From: Streptomyces sp. NBC_01439
GTDB lineage: Bacteria > Actinomycetota > Actinomycetes > Streptomycetales > Streptomycetaceae
NCBI RefSeq assembly: GCF_036227605.1
Contig: NZ_CP109487.1
Span: forward strand, 2,108,001-2,172,000
Direction: 5' to 3'
Length of the DNA: 64,000 nucleotides
In this document: one piece after another, positions 16,866-25,324 of the stretch
Numbering within the stretch: position 1 is the stretch's first letter
Layout: every line of letters begins with the position of its first letter
Position numbers and translations under genes: made by a program
Notes under the pieces: generated by a model
Database searches by the model: none
What the model was told of the DNA's origin: nothing
Seen by the model: only the letters and a program-made list of their open reading frames with translations

Positions 16866-17170
16866 CAGCTCGCGCCGTGGGCCGGGGCGAGGGCCTCGAC
16901 GCGTTCGGCGAGGGCGAAGTCGGACTCCGTCACCACGCCGCCCGCATCATGGCTGTTCACGGAGAGCCGGACCGTGTTGTAGCCGAGCGTCAGGTCGGAG
17001 TGGTGGTTCAACTCCTCCTGAACGGAGGAGATGTGGACGACGAGGGCGCTCGCGGCGAAGTGCGTGCCCAGCCGGTAGGTGCGGAAGATCCGGTCGTCCT
17101 CGAAGGCCCAGCCGGGGAGTTCCCGCAACCGGTCCTCGATCTCCTTCTGTGACAGCGGCTCACTCGGCAT
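16865..17170 (-). CDS. 4a-hydroxytetrahydrobiopterin (pterin-4a-carbinolamine) dehydratase
   Basis: The 101-residue protein shows the PhhB/PCD pattern: LPGWAFEDDRIFRTY near the start, ELNHHSDLTLGYNTVRLSV in the middle (the HH pair and the conserved Tyr lie in the active site) and DFALAERVEAL at the end. PCDs dehydrate the carbinolamine produced by pterin-dependent hydroxylases and can also act in molybdopterin metabolism. No aromatic amino acid hydroxylase is seen nearby. It is the first gene of a two-gene unit with the methyltransferase. The start is ATG at 17170. Confidence 0.88.
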   Translation of the reverse strand: MPSEPLSQKEIEDRLRELPGWAFEDDRIFRTYRLGTHFAASALVVHISSVQEELNHHSDLTLGYNTVRLSVNSHDAGGVVTESDFALAERVEALAPAHGAS

Positions 17171-17314
17171 GCACCGGCTCCTTTTCCCCGTGACGTGTAG
17201 TCAAGGTTCCCACAGTGCACACCGGGCCAATCCTTTCGCGCCATAGTGCGCTCGGGTGCTCCTACACCTTCCAGGTCCGGCGCACCCCCCATATGCTCCT
17301 GCGCCGAACACACT

Positions 17315-17329
17315 GTTACCTGCGGTAAC
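17315..17329. promoter_or_regulatory. GTTACC-TGC-GGTAAC palindrome before the FAD oxidoreductase
   Basis: A perfect 6-bp inverted repeat with a 3-base spacer ends 15 bases before the ATG at 17345. A related TTACC/GGTAA palindrome is at 20469-20487, on the other side of the XRE regulator at 19157. It is a candidate operator; the regulator is not proven. Confidence 0.4.
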
Positions 17330-17344
17330 GAGGGGGCATCCGTC

Positions 17345-19132
17345 ATGGCGGGCACAGGAAGTTCCAGGCGTACGTTCATCGCGGGCGCGGGCGCGGCGAC
17401 CGCCGCCGGGGCGGTCCTGGCCGGGGCCGGGGCGGCTCCTGCGGCAGCTGCCGGGGCCGGACCGGCGCCCGCCGGACGGCGCGTCGCGGTGCTCGGCGGC
17501 GGGGTGGCGGGCCTGACGGCGGCGCACGAACTCGCCGAGCGCGGATACGCCGTGACCGTGTACGAGCGGCGGGCCCTCGGCGGCAAGGCGCGCAGCATGG
17601 ACGTACCCGGCAGCGCCCGCGGCGGGCGCCGGCCGCTGCCCGCCGAGCACGGCTTCCGTTTCATCCCCGGCATCTACCACAACCTGCCCGACACCATGCG
17701 GCGCATCCCGTTCCCCGGGAACGCGGCCGGGGTGTGGGACAACCTCGTCGCTCCGCGCGAGATGATGTTCGCCCGGGCGGCCGGGCGCGAGGACCTTCGC
17801 GGACCGATCCCCTGGCCCGGGCACTCCCCCGCCGAACTGACGCCCGAGGAGATCCGGCGCGCCCTCGCCGGCATCCTGCAGACACTGGTCCGGCTCCCGC
17901 CGCACGAGACGGCGTACTTCGTCGACCGCGTGCTGGTCTTCCTGACCAGCTGCGACGAGCGGCGCGAGGAGGTCTGGGAGCGGACGCCGTGGTGGGACTT
18001 CGTGCGCGCGGAGCAGATGTCGAACGAGTACCGGCGCATCCTCGCCGTCGGCATCACCCGCAACATCGTGGCGACCAAGGCCGAGGAAGCCTCCACCCGT
18101 ACGGTCGGCACCCTCGGCGAGGCCTTCGTCCTCAACGCGCTGGGGCGCGGGGCGGACGGCCCGCCCGACCGGATCCTCAACCTGCCGACCAACGAGGCCT
18201 GGATCGACCCCTGGGAGGCCCATCTCCGTTCCCTCGGGGTGGAGTTCAGGATCGGCTGGACCGTACGGGAGGTGCGCTACGCAGGTGGCCGGGTGAGCGG
18301 GGTCGCCGTCGAGGGCCCGGACGGCGCCGGGCGGACCGTCACTGCCGACCACTACGTGAGCGCCCTGCCCGTCGAGCACGCCCGCCGCACCTGGAGCGCG
18401 GCGCTGCGGGCCGCCGATCCGATGCTGGGGCGCTGCGACAAGCTACAGACGGACTGGATGACCGGCATCCAGTTCTATCTGACCGAACGGGCCGAGCTGG
18501 TCCACGGCCACCTCAACTGCATCGATTCACCGTGGTCGTTGACGGCGATCCAGCAGGCCGAACACTGGCCGTCCCGCGACTTCCCGGCCGACTACGGCGA
18601 CGGAACGGCGGTCGACTGCCTGTCGGTGGACATCTCCGAGTGGGACGAGCCGGGCATCCTGTACGGGAAGACGGCCAAGCAGTGCACGCGCGAGGAGGCG
18701 GCGCGCGAGGTGTGGGCCCAGCTGAAGGCCTCCCTCAACGACACCGGGCGGACCCTGCTGACCGACTCCGCGCTGCACTCGTGGTTCCTGGACCCGGGCG
18801 TGGACGGGATCGGCACCCCGCACCCCACCAATCAGGACGAGCTGCTGATCCACCCGGTCGGCACCCTGCACAACCGGCCGAGCGCCGGCACCCGCATCCC
18901 GAACTTCTTCCTGAGCGGGGACTACGTCGCCGTCGACATCGACCTCGCGACGATGGAAGGGGCCAACGCCTCGGCGCGCGCGGCCGTCAACTCCCTCCTG
19001 GACCGGGACGGTTCCGACGCCCCGCGGTGCGCCGTCCATCCGATGTACCGGGCGCCGGAGCTGGAGCCCGCCAAACGGCACGACCGGTGGCGCTACCGTC
19101 TCGGCCTGCGCAACGTGTTCGACCTGGGCTGA
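17345..19132 (+). CDS. Tat-exported FAD-dependent oxidoreductase, phytoene-desaturase-like
   Basis: The protein (595 aa) begins with a twin-arginine signal: SSRRTFIAGAG followed by an Ala/Gly-rich hydrophobic stretch to about residue 45. After it comes the dinucleotide-binding motif VAVLGGGVAGLTAAHELAERG, then GGKARS and HGFRFIPGIYHN, as in amine oxidase/phytoene desaturase flavoproteins. A C-terminal FLSGDYVAVDIDLATMEGAN completes the FAD site. Family members oxidise lipids, carotenoids or hydroxysqualene; the substrate is not known. Folding with FAD before export fits the Tat route. The ATG at 17345 is preferred because the Tat signal starts there. It ends 24 bases before the regulator gene at 19157. 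Confidence 0.8.
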   Translation: MAGTGSSRRTFIAGAGAATAAGAVLAGAGAAPAAAAGAGPAPAGRRVAVLGGGVAGLTAAHELAERGYAVTVYERRALGGKARSMDVPGSARGGRRPLPAEHGFRFIPGIYHNLPDTMRRIPFPGNAAGVWDNLVAPREMMFARAAGREDLRGPIPWPGHSPAELTPEEIRRALAGILQTLVRLPPHETAYFVDRVLVFLTSCDERREEVWERTPWWDFVRAEQMSNEYRRILAVGITRNIVATKAEEASTRTVGTLGEAFVLNALGRGADGPPDRILNLPTNEAWIDPWEAHLRSLGVEFRIGWTVREVRYAGGRVSGVAVEGPDGAGRTVTADHYVSALPVEHARRTWSAALRAADPMLGRCDKLQTDWMTGIQFYLTERAELVHGHLNCIDSPWSLTAIQQAEHWPSRDFPADYGDGTAVDCLSVDISEWDEPGILYGKTAKQCTREEAAREVWAQLKASLNDTGRTLLTDSALHSWFLDPGVDGIGTPHPTNQDELLIHPVGTLHNRPSAGTRIPNFFLSGDYVAVDIDLATMEGANASARAAVNSLLDRDGSDAPRCAVHPMYRAPELEPAKRHDRWRYRLGLRNVFDLG

Positions 19133-19156
19133 CCCCTCTCAGCTAACGTCGTACGC

Positions 19157-19948
19157 ATGACGACGACGAGTGTGGGCACCTTGCTGCGCGCCTGGCGGGA
19201 GCGGCGCGGCATCAGCCAGCTGGAGCTGGCGGGCCGCGCGGACTCCTCGTCCCGGCACATCAGTTTCATCGAAACGGGCCGGTCCCGGCCGAGCGAGGAG
19301 ATGGTGCTGCGGCTCGCCGGCCATCTCGACGTACCGATGCGGGAGCGCAACTCCCTGCTGCTCGCGGCGGGTTATGCCCCGCACTACGCGCACACCGCGC
19401 TGGACGACCCGGCGATGGAGACGCTGCGCGAGGGCATCGCCCGGCTACTGGCCGGGTACGAGCCCTACCCGGCCCTGGTCGTGAACGCCGTGTACGACGT
19501 CGTCGCCGCCAACCAGGGCATCGCGATGTTGCTGGACGGGCTGCCGGAGCACCTGCTGACCCCGCCGCTGAACGCCATGCGGATCACCCTGCACCCCGAG
19601 GGCCTGGCCCCGCGGATCCACAACCTCAGGGAGTGGCGCGGGCACCTGCTGGCGCAGATGGAACGGCAGATCGCACTGGCCCGCTCCGAGCCGCTGCGCG
19701 CCCTGTACGAGGAGGTGTCGGCCTATCCGGTCGCCGAGCGCCCGGGCGGCGACAGCGCCCCGGAGGAGGCCACCCCGTACATCGCGCTGCCACTGGTCAT
19801 CGAGCACGACGGGCACCTGCTGTCCTTCGTGTCGTCCATCGCGACCTTCAACACGCCGATGGACGTGACCGTCGCCGAGCTGGCCATCGAGACGATGCTC
19901 CCGGCCGACCCGGCGACGGTGAAGTACCTGCGGTCACTGGGAGGCTGA
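19157..19948 (+). CDS. XRE-family regulator with MmyB-like ligand domain
   Basis: The 263-residue protein has an N-terminal HTH (residues 6-60: LLRAWRERRGISQLELAGRA...ISFIETGRSRPS) and a C-terminal MmyB-like domain of the PAS-like type found in many Streptomyces regulators, with NAVYDVVAAN and the LHPEGLAPRI phrase typical of this family. Such regulators often control an adjacent enzyme gene. The ATG at 19157 has TAACGT 7 bases upstream, suggesting a leaderless transcript starting in the 3' end of the oxidoreductase region. The end overlaps the converging membrane protein gene by 15 bases. Confidence 0.88.
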   Translation: MTTTSVGTLLRAWRERRGISQLELAGRADSSSRHISFIETGRSRPSEEMVLRLAGHLDVPMRERNSLLLAAGYAPHYAHTALDDPAMETLREGIARLLAGYEPYPALVVNAVYDVVAANQGIAMLLDGLPEHLLTPPLNAMRITLHPEGLAPRIHNLREWRGHLLAQMERQIALARSEPLRALYEEVSAYPVAERPGGDSAPEEATPYIALPLVIEHDGHLLSFVSSIATFNTPMDVTVAELAIETMLPADPATVKYLRSLGG

Positions 19949-20356
19949 GCCCGAGCGCAGGGCGAGCTGCTGGAGCACGGCGAAGCCGGCCACGGTGACG
20001 GCCTGCGCCGGGATCCACAGCAGCCCGGCGGTGGTGGGCTCGAACCAGAGCGCCAGCGACGCCAGGCTGAGGGCGGCCCAGACGTAGTTCGTCTCGATGA
20101 CGAGCTTCACGGGAAGGACGGGCGGCTGCCGCCGCGAGGCGAGCCATCCGACGCCGGCCCCGTACGCGACGAGGAGGATCCCGAGTTCCAGCAACAGCCC
20201 CTGCCCGACCCCGAGCAGCCTGCCGAGCGGGGCGGACAGGGCGACGTAGGCGAGTCCGTTGGCGGTGGTGACCACCGAGTCGAGGGCGAGGAACCGGCGC
20301 AGCGCGGTCTGCGGGACGCGGTTGCGGGCGAAGCCGGCGAGCGGGGTCGCGGACAT
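19934..20356 (-). CDS. small integral membrane protein, 140 aa
   Basis: Four hydrophobic segments are visible: around residues 25-47, 55-72, 88-105 and 112-130, with few charged residues between them. I do not recognise the family, though its size and spacing recall small four-helix membrane proteins that are common in actinomycetes. The ATG at 20356 is chosen because upstream residues in the longer frame are low-complexity and the sequence becomes membrane-protein-like only after it. A strong palindrome at 20469-20487 lies 113 bases upstream, in a 243-bp intergenic gap towards the mycosin gene. Confidence 0.65.
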   Translation of the reverse strand: MSATPLAGFARNRVPQTALRRFLALDSVVTTANGLAYVALSAPLGRLLGVGQGLLLELGILLVAYGAGVGWLASRRQPPVLPVKLVIETNYVWAALSLASLALWFEPTTAGLLWIPAQAVTVAGFAVLQQLALRSGSASQ

Positions 20357-20468
20357 GGGAATCAGCCTCCATCGAGGTCGAACGGCCGGGTGGGACACGG
20401 ATCCCGGGACCGAGTGCGCGGCCCCGGAACCCGATGCGCCCACTGTGCCGGGGCCCGCGAAGAGGGTC

Positions 20469-20487
20469 GATTACCCCGGAGGTAATC
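20469..20487. promoter_or_regulatory. GATTACC-N5-GGTAATC palindrome
   Basis: A perfect 7-bp inverted repeat (20469-20475 and 20481-20487) with spacer CCGGA lies in the gap upstream of the minus-strand membrane protein gene. Its half-sites (TTACC/GGTAA) are shared with the palindrome at 17315-17329, although the spacers differ (5 and 3). It is probably an operator for a local repressor. Confidence 0.45.
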
Positions 20488-20599
20488 CCAGTTGGGGCAG
20501 GCATGCGCCGTTGAGGTGTTGGTCGGCGACTCATGAGCTGCGGGTGAACAGCGGAGCACCGAGAGCCATCATGTCCGTCCGGGGCTGGCGAGCCCGGGG

Positions 20600-21790
20600 T
20601 CAACGGCGACGGCGCTTGACGATCACCGTGATGCCGAGACCGAGGCACACCGCAGCGACGGCGCCGAGTGCCGGCCACTGCCAGGAGAAGCCGGCTTTCG
20701 CAGCCGCTGATTCCGCGCGTGGCGCCGCAGCCGCTGTTTGACCGGCGCTGGGTGTGGCGGCCTTCACCGGGGCCGGGCCGTCCAAGGGGTCAACGTCAGG
20801 TGCCCCCGGGTCCCCCGCGCGATCGAGCAGCACCTTGCTGGGGCGGGGGATTCCGTAGCCGACGTAGTCGTTGCGCTTGACGCCGTCGCGGGGGGCGCCG
20901 GCGGTCTGGATGAGGACGCGGGCCACCTGGTTCGCGGTCCAGTCGGGGTGGGCCGACCAGACGAGTGCGGCGGAGGCGGAGGCCAGTGCGGTGGCGTACG
21001 AGGTACCTCCGTCCGACATGCACCAGGCGGTGTTCTCCTTGCAGCGGATCGGGGTTTTGCCACCGAAGGAGGCCAGGTCCGTGTCCTGCCCGTGGGAGGA
21101 CAACGGCATGGGGTCACCGTTGATGTCAACGGCTCCTACGCCGAGGATTCCCGGCAGTATGGCGATGGGGTTGGTGGAGTTGTTTCCCGCGCCTTCGTTA
21201 CCCATCGCGGTGAAAACAAGCACGCCCTTGCTCTGGGCGTACTCGACAGCAGGCCTGAGCTTGTCGAACGACCACCAGCCGCCGATGGACAGGTTGATGA
21301 TTTTGGCGCCGTTGTCAGCCGCGTACCGAACGCCCTTGGAGGCTTCGCCGATCGCGCCGAACGCCATGGCCGTGCCGATGCTGGTGCGGATGGGCATCAC
21401 CTTGGCGCCGGGAGCGAGGCCCCGCGGGCTGCCCGCTGAGCCGTCGCCGACGATCGCCGCGGTCATGGTGGTCCCGTGCCCGTCGAAATCGTCGTGCGGC
21501 GGGTACTTCTGGTCCGGGTGGTTGACCGGCGGCTCCATGAACGACACGCCCGGGAGGACTCGCCCCTCCAAACCCGGCACATCCTTGACGCCGCTGTCGA
21601 TGACGGCCACCGTGATGCCGGTGCCGTCCGCCACCTTCCACATCTCCTGGGCTCGCATCTTCGTGAGGTACTCCGGCAGGTCGGTATCGGCGGCAGCCGG
21701 CATCACCGTGCCCGCGCTGATCGCCCCGACTGCGACGATCATGGCCGCCGCTCTCCGCCACGACCCGTTTCGACGTATGCTGCCCCGCAT
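20600..21790 (-). CDS. mycosin-like S8 serine protease (type VII secretion-associated)
   Basis: This subtilase has 396 residues: a signal peptide (1-34, ending PAAADTD), the catalytic domain with Asp65 (VAVIDSG), His105 (DGHGT), oxyanion Asn198 (AMGNEG) and Ser264 (GGTSYAT), a Pro/Ala-rich spacer, and a C-terminal membrane helix followed by VKRRRR. The layout matches MycP mycosins, which hold the ESX/type VII secretion complex together and cut substrates at the outer face. No other ESX genes (eccB-E, esxA) are visible in the window, so it may be an orphan mycosin. ATG at 21790 follows AGAGGGG. The C-terminal helix and signal make the anchored-outside topology secure. Confidence 0.88.
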   Translation of the reverse strand: MRGSIRRNGSWRRAAAMIVAVGAISAGTVMPAAADTDLPEYLTKMRAQEMWKVADGTGITVAVIDSGVKDVPGLEGRVLPGVSFMEPPVNHPDQKYPPHDDFDGHGTTMTAAIVGDGSAGSPRGLAPGAKVMPIRTSIGTAMAFGAIGEASKGVRYAADNGAKIINLSIGGWWSFDKLRPAVEYAQSKGVLVFTAMGNEGAGNNSTNPIAILPGILGVGAVDINGDPMPLSSHGQDTDLASFGGKTPIRCKENTAWCMSDGGTSYATALASASAALVWSAHPDWTANQVARVLIQTAGAPRDGVKRNDYVGYGIPRPSKVLLDRAGDPGAPDVDPLDGPAPVKAATPSAGQTAAAAPRAESAAAKAGFSWQWPALGAVAAVCLGLGITVIVKRRRR

Positions 21791-22060
21791 TTATGCCCCT
21801 CTGTGTCCACGCGCGCTGCAATCTCGCGCGGACCCACCCCATCACACTGTCCGTCCAGGGCAGCACCTGACTCTCCGTGAACTCCGGCTCCTGTGAGGCA
21901 CGACACCCCGCCCATGTGCGGCTGGTGACACGGTTCTCCCCAGCACCTCAGCGTAGGGGTTCAGGCGCTGCCCGGTCGGGAGCTCCAGCGGGATCGAGCG
22001 CACCCCACGGGGTCACCTCATTGGTGCGCGTCACTGCGGCGTTCCGGCCTGGGCGACCCG

Positions 22061-22330
22061 TCAGATCGGCAGCGGCGCGTGCCAGCGCGTTCCGGGGTCT
22101 TCCTGCCCGTACTCGCCGGGGGAACCCGCCTGCTGCGTCGGGACACCGGTGATGCGCCCCCTGCCGACGAGGCCGCCCCCGGGCCCCGTCGCCCACATGA
22201 CGAACTCGTCGCCGGCGGCCAGGTGCGCAAGGTGCCGTCCGACGCTCCAGGAACTGAGTTCGTGGCCGTCCTGCCGGTACCTGTCGAGCTCGAACTCCTC
22301 CTGGTTGCACGCCAGAAGCCACGTCGCCAT
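22061..22330 (-). CDS. EVE-domain-like protein, short, probably truncated
   Basis: The 89-residue product starts MATWLLACNQEEFEL and has WSVGRHLAHLAAGDEFVMW and GGLVGRGRITGVP, which match the first half of EVE domains. EVE domains bind modified bases in DNA or RNA. A normal EVE protein is about 140-150 residues; this one ends at PLPI. A sequence resembling further family-like residues continues in the next frame over the following ~100 bases (VTRTNEVTPWGALD). It may therefore be a frameshifted remnant. ATG at 22330 is chosen over a GTG further up because the conserved MATWLLACN begins there. Confidence 0.5.
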   Translation of the reverse strand: MATWLLACNQEEFELDRYRQDGHELSSWSVGRHLAHLAAGDEFVMWATGPGGGLVGRGRITGVPTQQAGSPGEYGQEDPGTRWHAPLPI

Positions 22331-22870
22331 ACCCACCCCCGTTGGGTCGAGGAGATCCACCACACGAGGCTACGACAGGGCACCGACAACCCGCGGACCC
22401 CACCCGCCACGCGCACCTGCACGCCCGCCCCCGGGGATGCCGACCTTCGTGAGCTGTACGGCAGGAAACGTTGGGGGTTCCTCTGGTTCGGCCGAGGGCG
22501 GGGGGCTAGGCTTCGCGAAGTCGATTCACTCGAACACCTTGTCGACATATGGAGAATCCGCCGGTGCGAGCCGCCGCCCGACCCGATCTCGCCACCATCC
22601 GGGGTCGCACCACGGGCACACGACGTACGCAGCACCGTCACGCGGCCCGGCCGGCTGTCGCCCCGGGGCCGGAAGTCACTGGCCGACCACTTGGACGACC
22701 TCCTCGCGCGCTCGGGGCAGCTCGGAGTTCCGGGCACGAAGGGCGGGACGCCGACCGAGGGCGCCACCGCTGAGGGAGAAACACCGTGCCGCGCCGCGAC
22801 CCGCAGCCGCCGGTCGCCGCATCCCTCACGCCGATGCCCTCAGCACGGCCCTGACAGAGAGCACGCCACG
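22331..22870. other. 540 bp without a convincing gene
   Basis: Several frames are open on both strands, as usual in GC-rich DNA, but none has a ribosome site, family resemblance or consistent third-position bias that I can see. The stretch separates the EVE remnant from the divergent FAD monooxygenase gene and should hold the latter's promoter; I cannot pick out a clear one. Confidence 0.4.
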
Positions 22871-24277
22871 ATGAACCAGTCCACCCCGCCCCGCCACGCG
22901 GTCGTCATCGGCGGCAGTCTGGTCGGCCTCCTCGCGGCGGCCGTCCTCGCCGAGCACGCAACGGTCACCGTCATCGACGCCGACCCGCTGCCCGGGGGTT
23001 CGGCCCCGCGCCGTGGACTCCCGCAGGCCCGGCACACCCACCTCCTGTGGTCGGGCGGTGCCCGGGCCATCGAAGAGATCCTGCCCGGCATCACCGACGA
23101 CTGGACGAAGGCGGGTGCCATCCGCCGCAGCCTGCCCACCGACCTGGTCACCAAGACCGCCCACGGCTGGATCCCGCGCTTCGGGGAGAAGCAGTTCAAC
23201 ATCTCCTGCAGTCGCGATCTCCTCGATGCGGTGGTCCGCGCCCGGGTGACCGCTCTGCAAGGGGTCTCCACGCTCCAGCGGAGCCGCGTCCGCGCCCTGG
23301 AGGGCACGGCGTCCCGGGTCACCGGCGTGCTGGTCGACACCCCCGAGGAAGCGGGCCGACTGGTGACCGCCGACCTCGTGATCGACGCGAGCGGCCGCGG
23401 CTCGCGCGCCCGGACCTGGCTCCAGGCGCTCGGCGTCAGCGGCATCCGGCAGGCCGAGGTCGACTCGGGCCTCGTCTACGCGACGAGGATCTTCGAAGCC
23501 CCGCCCGGAGCCCACGAGATGGGCTTCCCCATCGTCAACATCCAGTCCGACCCCCGGGTGCCCGTCCCGGGCCGGACGGCCACGGTCGTGCCCATCGAGA
23601 ACGGCCAGTGGCAGGCCACCCTCTCCGGGACCCGGGGCGGCCAGCCGACCGACGACCCCGACGCGTTCATCCCGTTCGCCAAGGCCGTCCGCGACCCGAT
23701 CGTCGGTGAGCTCCTGGAGGGCCGCAAGCCCCTGACGGACGTCGCCGTCACCCAGGGCACCGCCAACCGCCGGATCTACTTCGAGAAGGCCGAGCTGCCC
23801 GACGGGTTCTTCGCCGTCGGCGACTCCGTCGCCACCTTCAACCCGCTGTACGGACAGGGCATGTCCGTCGCGGCCCAGGGCATCCTGGCCGTACGCACCC
23901 TGCTGCGGGCGAAGGGGCTGGAGCATCCCGGCATCGGCCGCGAGGCGCAGCGTGCGATCGCCCCGCAGGTCAGCACCGCCTGGGAGCTCGCCACGTCGCA
24001 GGACATCCTCTACCCGGGGGCCACCGGGATGGAGCCGCGCGCCGGCACCGGCCTGCTCAACCGGTACGTCGACCGGCTGATGACGGGAGCCACGACCGAT
24101 GAGGCGCTCACCGCCGCCCTGTTCGAGGTCATCACCATGAGCACCGCGCCCACCCACTGGATCCGCCCCTCGATGGTCTGGCACGTCCTGCGCACCTCGG
24201 ACCGGGGCGCGCTGAAGGCGCCGCCGCTCACCGCCGCCGAGCGGGCCGTCGCCGGACTCGACCCGGTCGGTGCCTGA
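22871..24277 (+). CDS. FAD-dependent monooxygenase/halogenase-fold oxidoreductase
   Basis: The 468-residue flavoprotein begins with the GxGxxG-like HAVVIGGSLVGLLAAAVLAEH and the acidic end VIDADP. It then has RRGLPQARHTHLLWSGG, VIDASGRGSR (the second FAD/NAD motif) and FFAVGDSVATFNPLYGQGMSVAAQG (third FAD motif). The same pattern occurs in Streptomyces flavin monooxygenases and halogenase-like proteins of natural-product pathways, but no pathway genes surround it. There is no export signal. The ATG at 22871 is chosen as the start of the Rossmann fold; its upstream ribosome site is weak. It converges on folD, with a hairpin at 24345-24369 between them. Confidence 0.8.
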   Translation: MNQSTPPRHAVVIGGSLVGLLAAAVLAEHATVTVIDADPLPGGSAPRRGLPQARHTHLLWSGGARAIEEILPGITDDWTKAGAIRRSLPTDLVTKTAHGWIPRFGEKQFNISCSRDLLDAVVRARVTALQGVSTLQRSRVRALEGTASRVTGVLVDTPEEAGRLVTADLVIDASGRGSRARTWLQALGVSGIRQAEVDSGLVYATRIFEAPPGAHEMGFPIVNIQSDPRVPVPGRTATVVPIENGQWQATLSGTRGGQPTDDPDAFIPFAKAVRDPIVGELLEGRKPLTDVAVTQGTANRRIYFEKAELPDGFFAVGDSVATFNPLYGQGMSVAAQGILAVRTLLRAKGLEHPGIGREAQRAIAPQVSTAWELATSQDILYPGATGMEPRAGTGLLNRYVDRLMTGATTDEALTAALFEVITMSTAPTHWIRPSMVWHVLRTSDRGALKAPPLTAAERAVAGLDPVGA

Positions 24278-24304
24278 GGCGCACGGATCCCGGACGTCCG
24301 GACC

Positions 24305-24332
24305 GGCTCCCGGCTCCCGGCTCCCGGCTCCC
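24305..24332 (+). repeat. four GGCTCCC heptamer repeats
   Basis: Four exact tandem copies of a 7-base unit lie in the gap between two converging genes, just before a terminator hairpin. They look like slippage-prone simple sequence; no coding role is seen. Confidence 0.8.
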
Positions 24333-24344
24333 GGGGAAAGCACG

Positions 24345-24369
24345 ACGCCCCGGACCGAGGCCGGGGCGT
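24345..24369. terminator. hairpin between converging FAD monooxygenase and folD genes
   Basis: ACGCCCCGG (24345-24353) pairs perfectly with CCGGGGCGT (24361-24369) around a 7-base loop, and outer GCACG/GCGTGC bases can extend the stem. Its place between two converging genes fits a two-way terminator. Confidence 0.65.
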
Positions 24370-24401
24370 GCGTGCGCGTGTGCGGGATCCGCGCGGTGGG
24401 A

Positions 24402-25298
24402 TCAGAGCTCCGCGAGGTCCAGTCCGGCCTGCGCGGCGGCCGCCTGCACGGTCTGCTCCAGCAGTACGGCGATGGTCATCGGGCCGACACCACCCGGTAC
24501 CGGCGTGATCAGCGAGGCCCGGGCGGCGGCCGACTCGAAGTGCACGTCGCCGACGTTGCCCTCGTTGTACCCGGCGTCCAGGACCACCGCGCCCGGCTTG
24601 ATGTCCTCGCCGCGGATGAACTCGGCCTTGCCGACGGCGGCGACCAGCACGTCCGCCTGGCGCACGATCGAGGGCAGGTCCTGGGTCCGCGAGTGGCAGT
24701 AGGTGACGGTGGCGTTCTGCTCCAGCAGCAGCATCCCGGCCGGCTTGCCGAGGATCGCGCTGCGGCCGACGACGACGGCGTGCTTCCCGGTCAGGTCGAC
24801 GTCGTAGGCGGCGAGCAGCCGCATGATGCCGCCGGGGGTGCAGGAGACGAAGCCCGGCAGCCCGAAGCCCATGGCGGCGAAGGAGTGCATGGTGACCCCG
24901 TCGACGTCCTTGCCCGGGGCGATGGCCTCGAAGGCGGCGCGCTCGTCGATGTGGTGCGGGACGGGGTGCTGGAGCAGGATGCCGCTGATCTCCGGGTCCT
25001 CGGACAGCGCGGTGAGGGTGGCCACCAGCTCCTCGGTGGTGGTCTCGGCCGGCAGCTCGACGTGGCGGGAGGTGATCCCGGCCTTGGCGCAGCGGTTCTG
25101 CTTCATGCGGACGTAGGTCACGGAGGCCGGGTCCTCGCCGACCAGCACGGTCGCGAGACAGGGCGCGGTGCCGGTGCGCTCCGTGATCTTCGCCGCGTGG
25201 GCGGCGGTCTGCTCCGAAATGCGGCGGGCGAGGGCCGTGCCGTCCATCAGCCGGGCGGAGCCGGTGGCAGGGGCGGTGGCAGTCTGGGCGGTCGTCAC
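24402..25298 (-). CDS. folD: bifunctional methylenetetrahydrofolate dehydrogenase / cyclohydrolase FolD
   Basis: FolD interconverts 5,10-methylene-, methenyl- and 10-formyl-tetrahydrofolate, supplying one-carbon units for purine synthesis. The 298-residue protein has the catalytic Tyr and Lys in TYVRMKQNRC, GILLQHPVPHH, PGKDVDGVT, the NADP site VVVGRSAILGKP and PGGVGPMTIA near the C-terminus. The GTG at 25298 has a strong AGGAGACCCC ribosome site. Upstream sequence in the same frame is not coding: it is a ZTP riboswitch (25325-25425), which ties expression to purine/folate status. It is divergent from a methyltransferase gene at 25486. Confidence 0.95.
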   Translation of the reverse strand: MTTAQTATAPATGSARLMDGTALARRISEQTAAHAAKITERTGTAPCLATVLVGEDPASVTYVRMKQNRCAKAGITSRHVELPAETTTEELVATLTALSEDPEISGILLQHPVPHHIDERAAFEAIAPGKDVDGVTMHSFAAMGFGLPGFVSCTPGGIMRLLAAYDVDLTGKHAVVVGRSAILGKPAGMLLLEQNATVTYCHSRTQDLPSIVRQADVLVAAVGKAEFIRGEDIKPGAVVLDAGYNEGNVGDVHFESAAARASLITPVPGGVGPMTIAVLLEQTVQAAAAQAGLDLAEL

Positions 25299-25324
25299 GG
25301 GGTCTCCTGAACGTCGCTGCGGAT

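Noticed and set aside
22400..22870. Plus-strand frame continuous with the FAD monooxygenase
   Set aside because: It has no ribosome site or family match, and the Rossmann motif begins at the ATG 22871.
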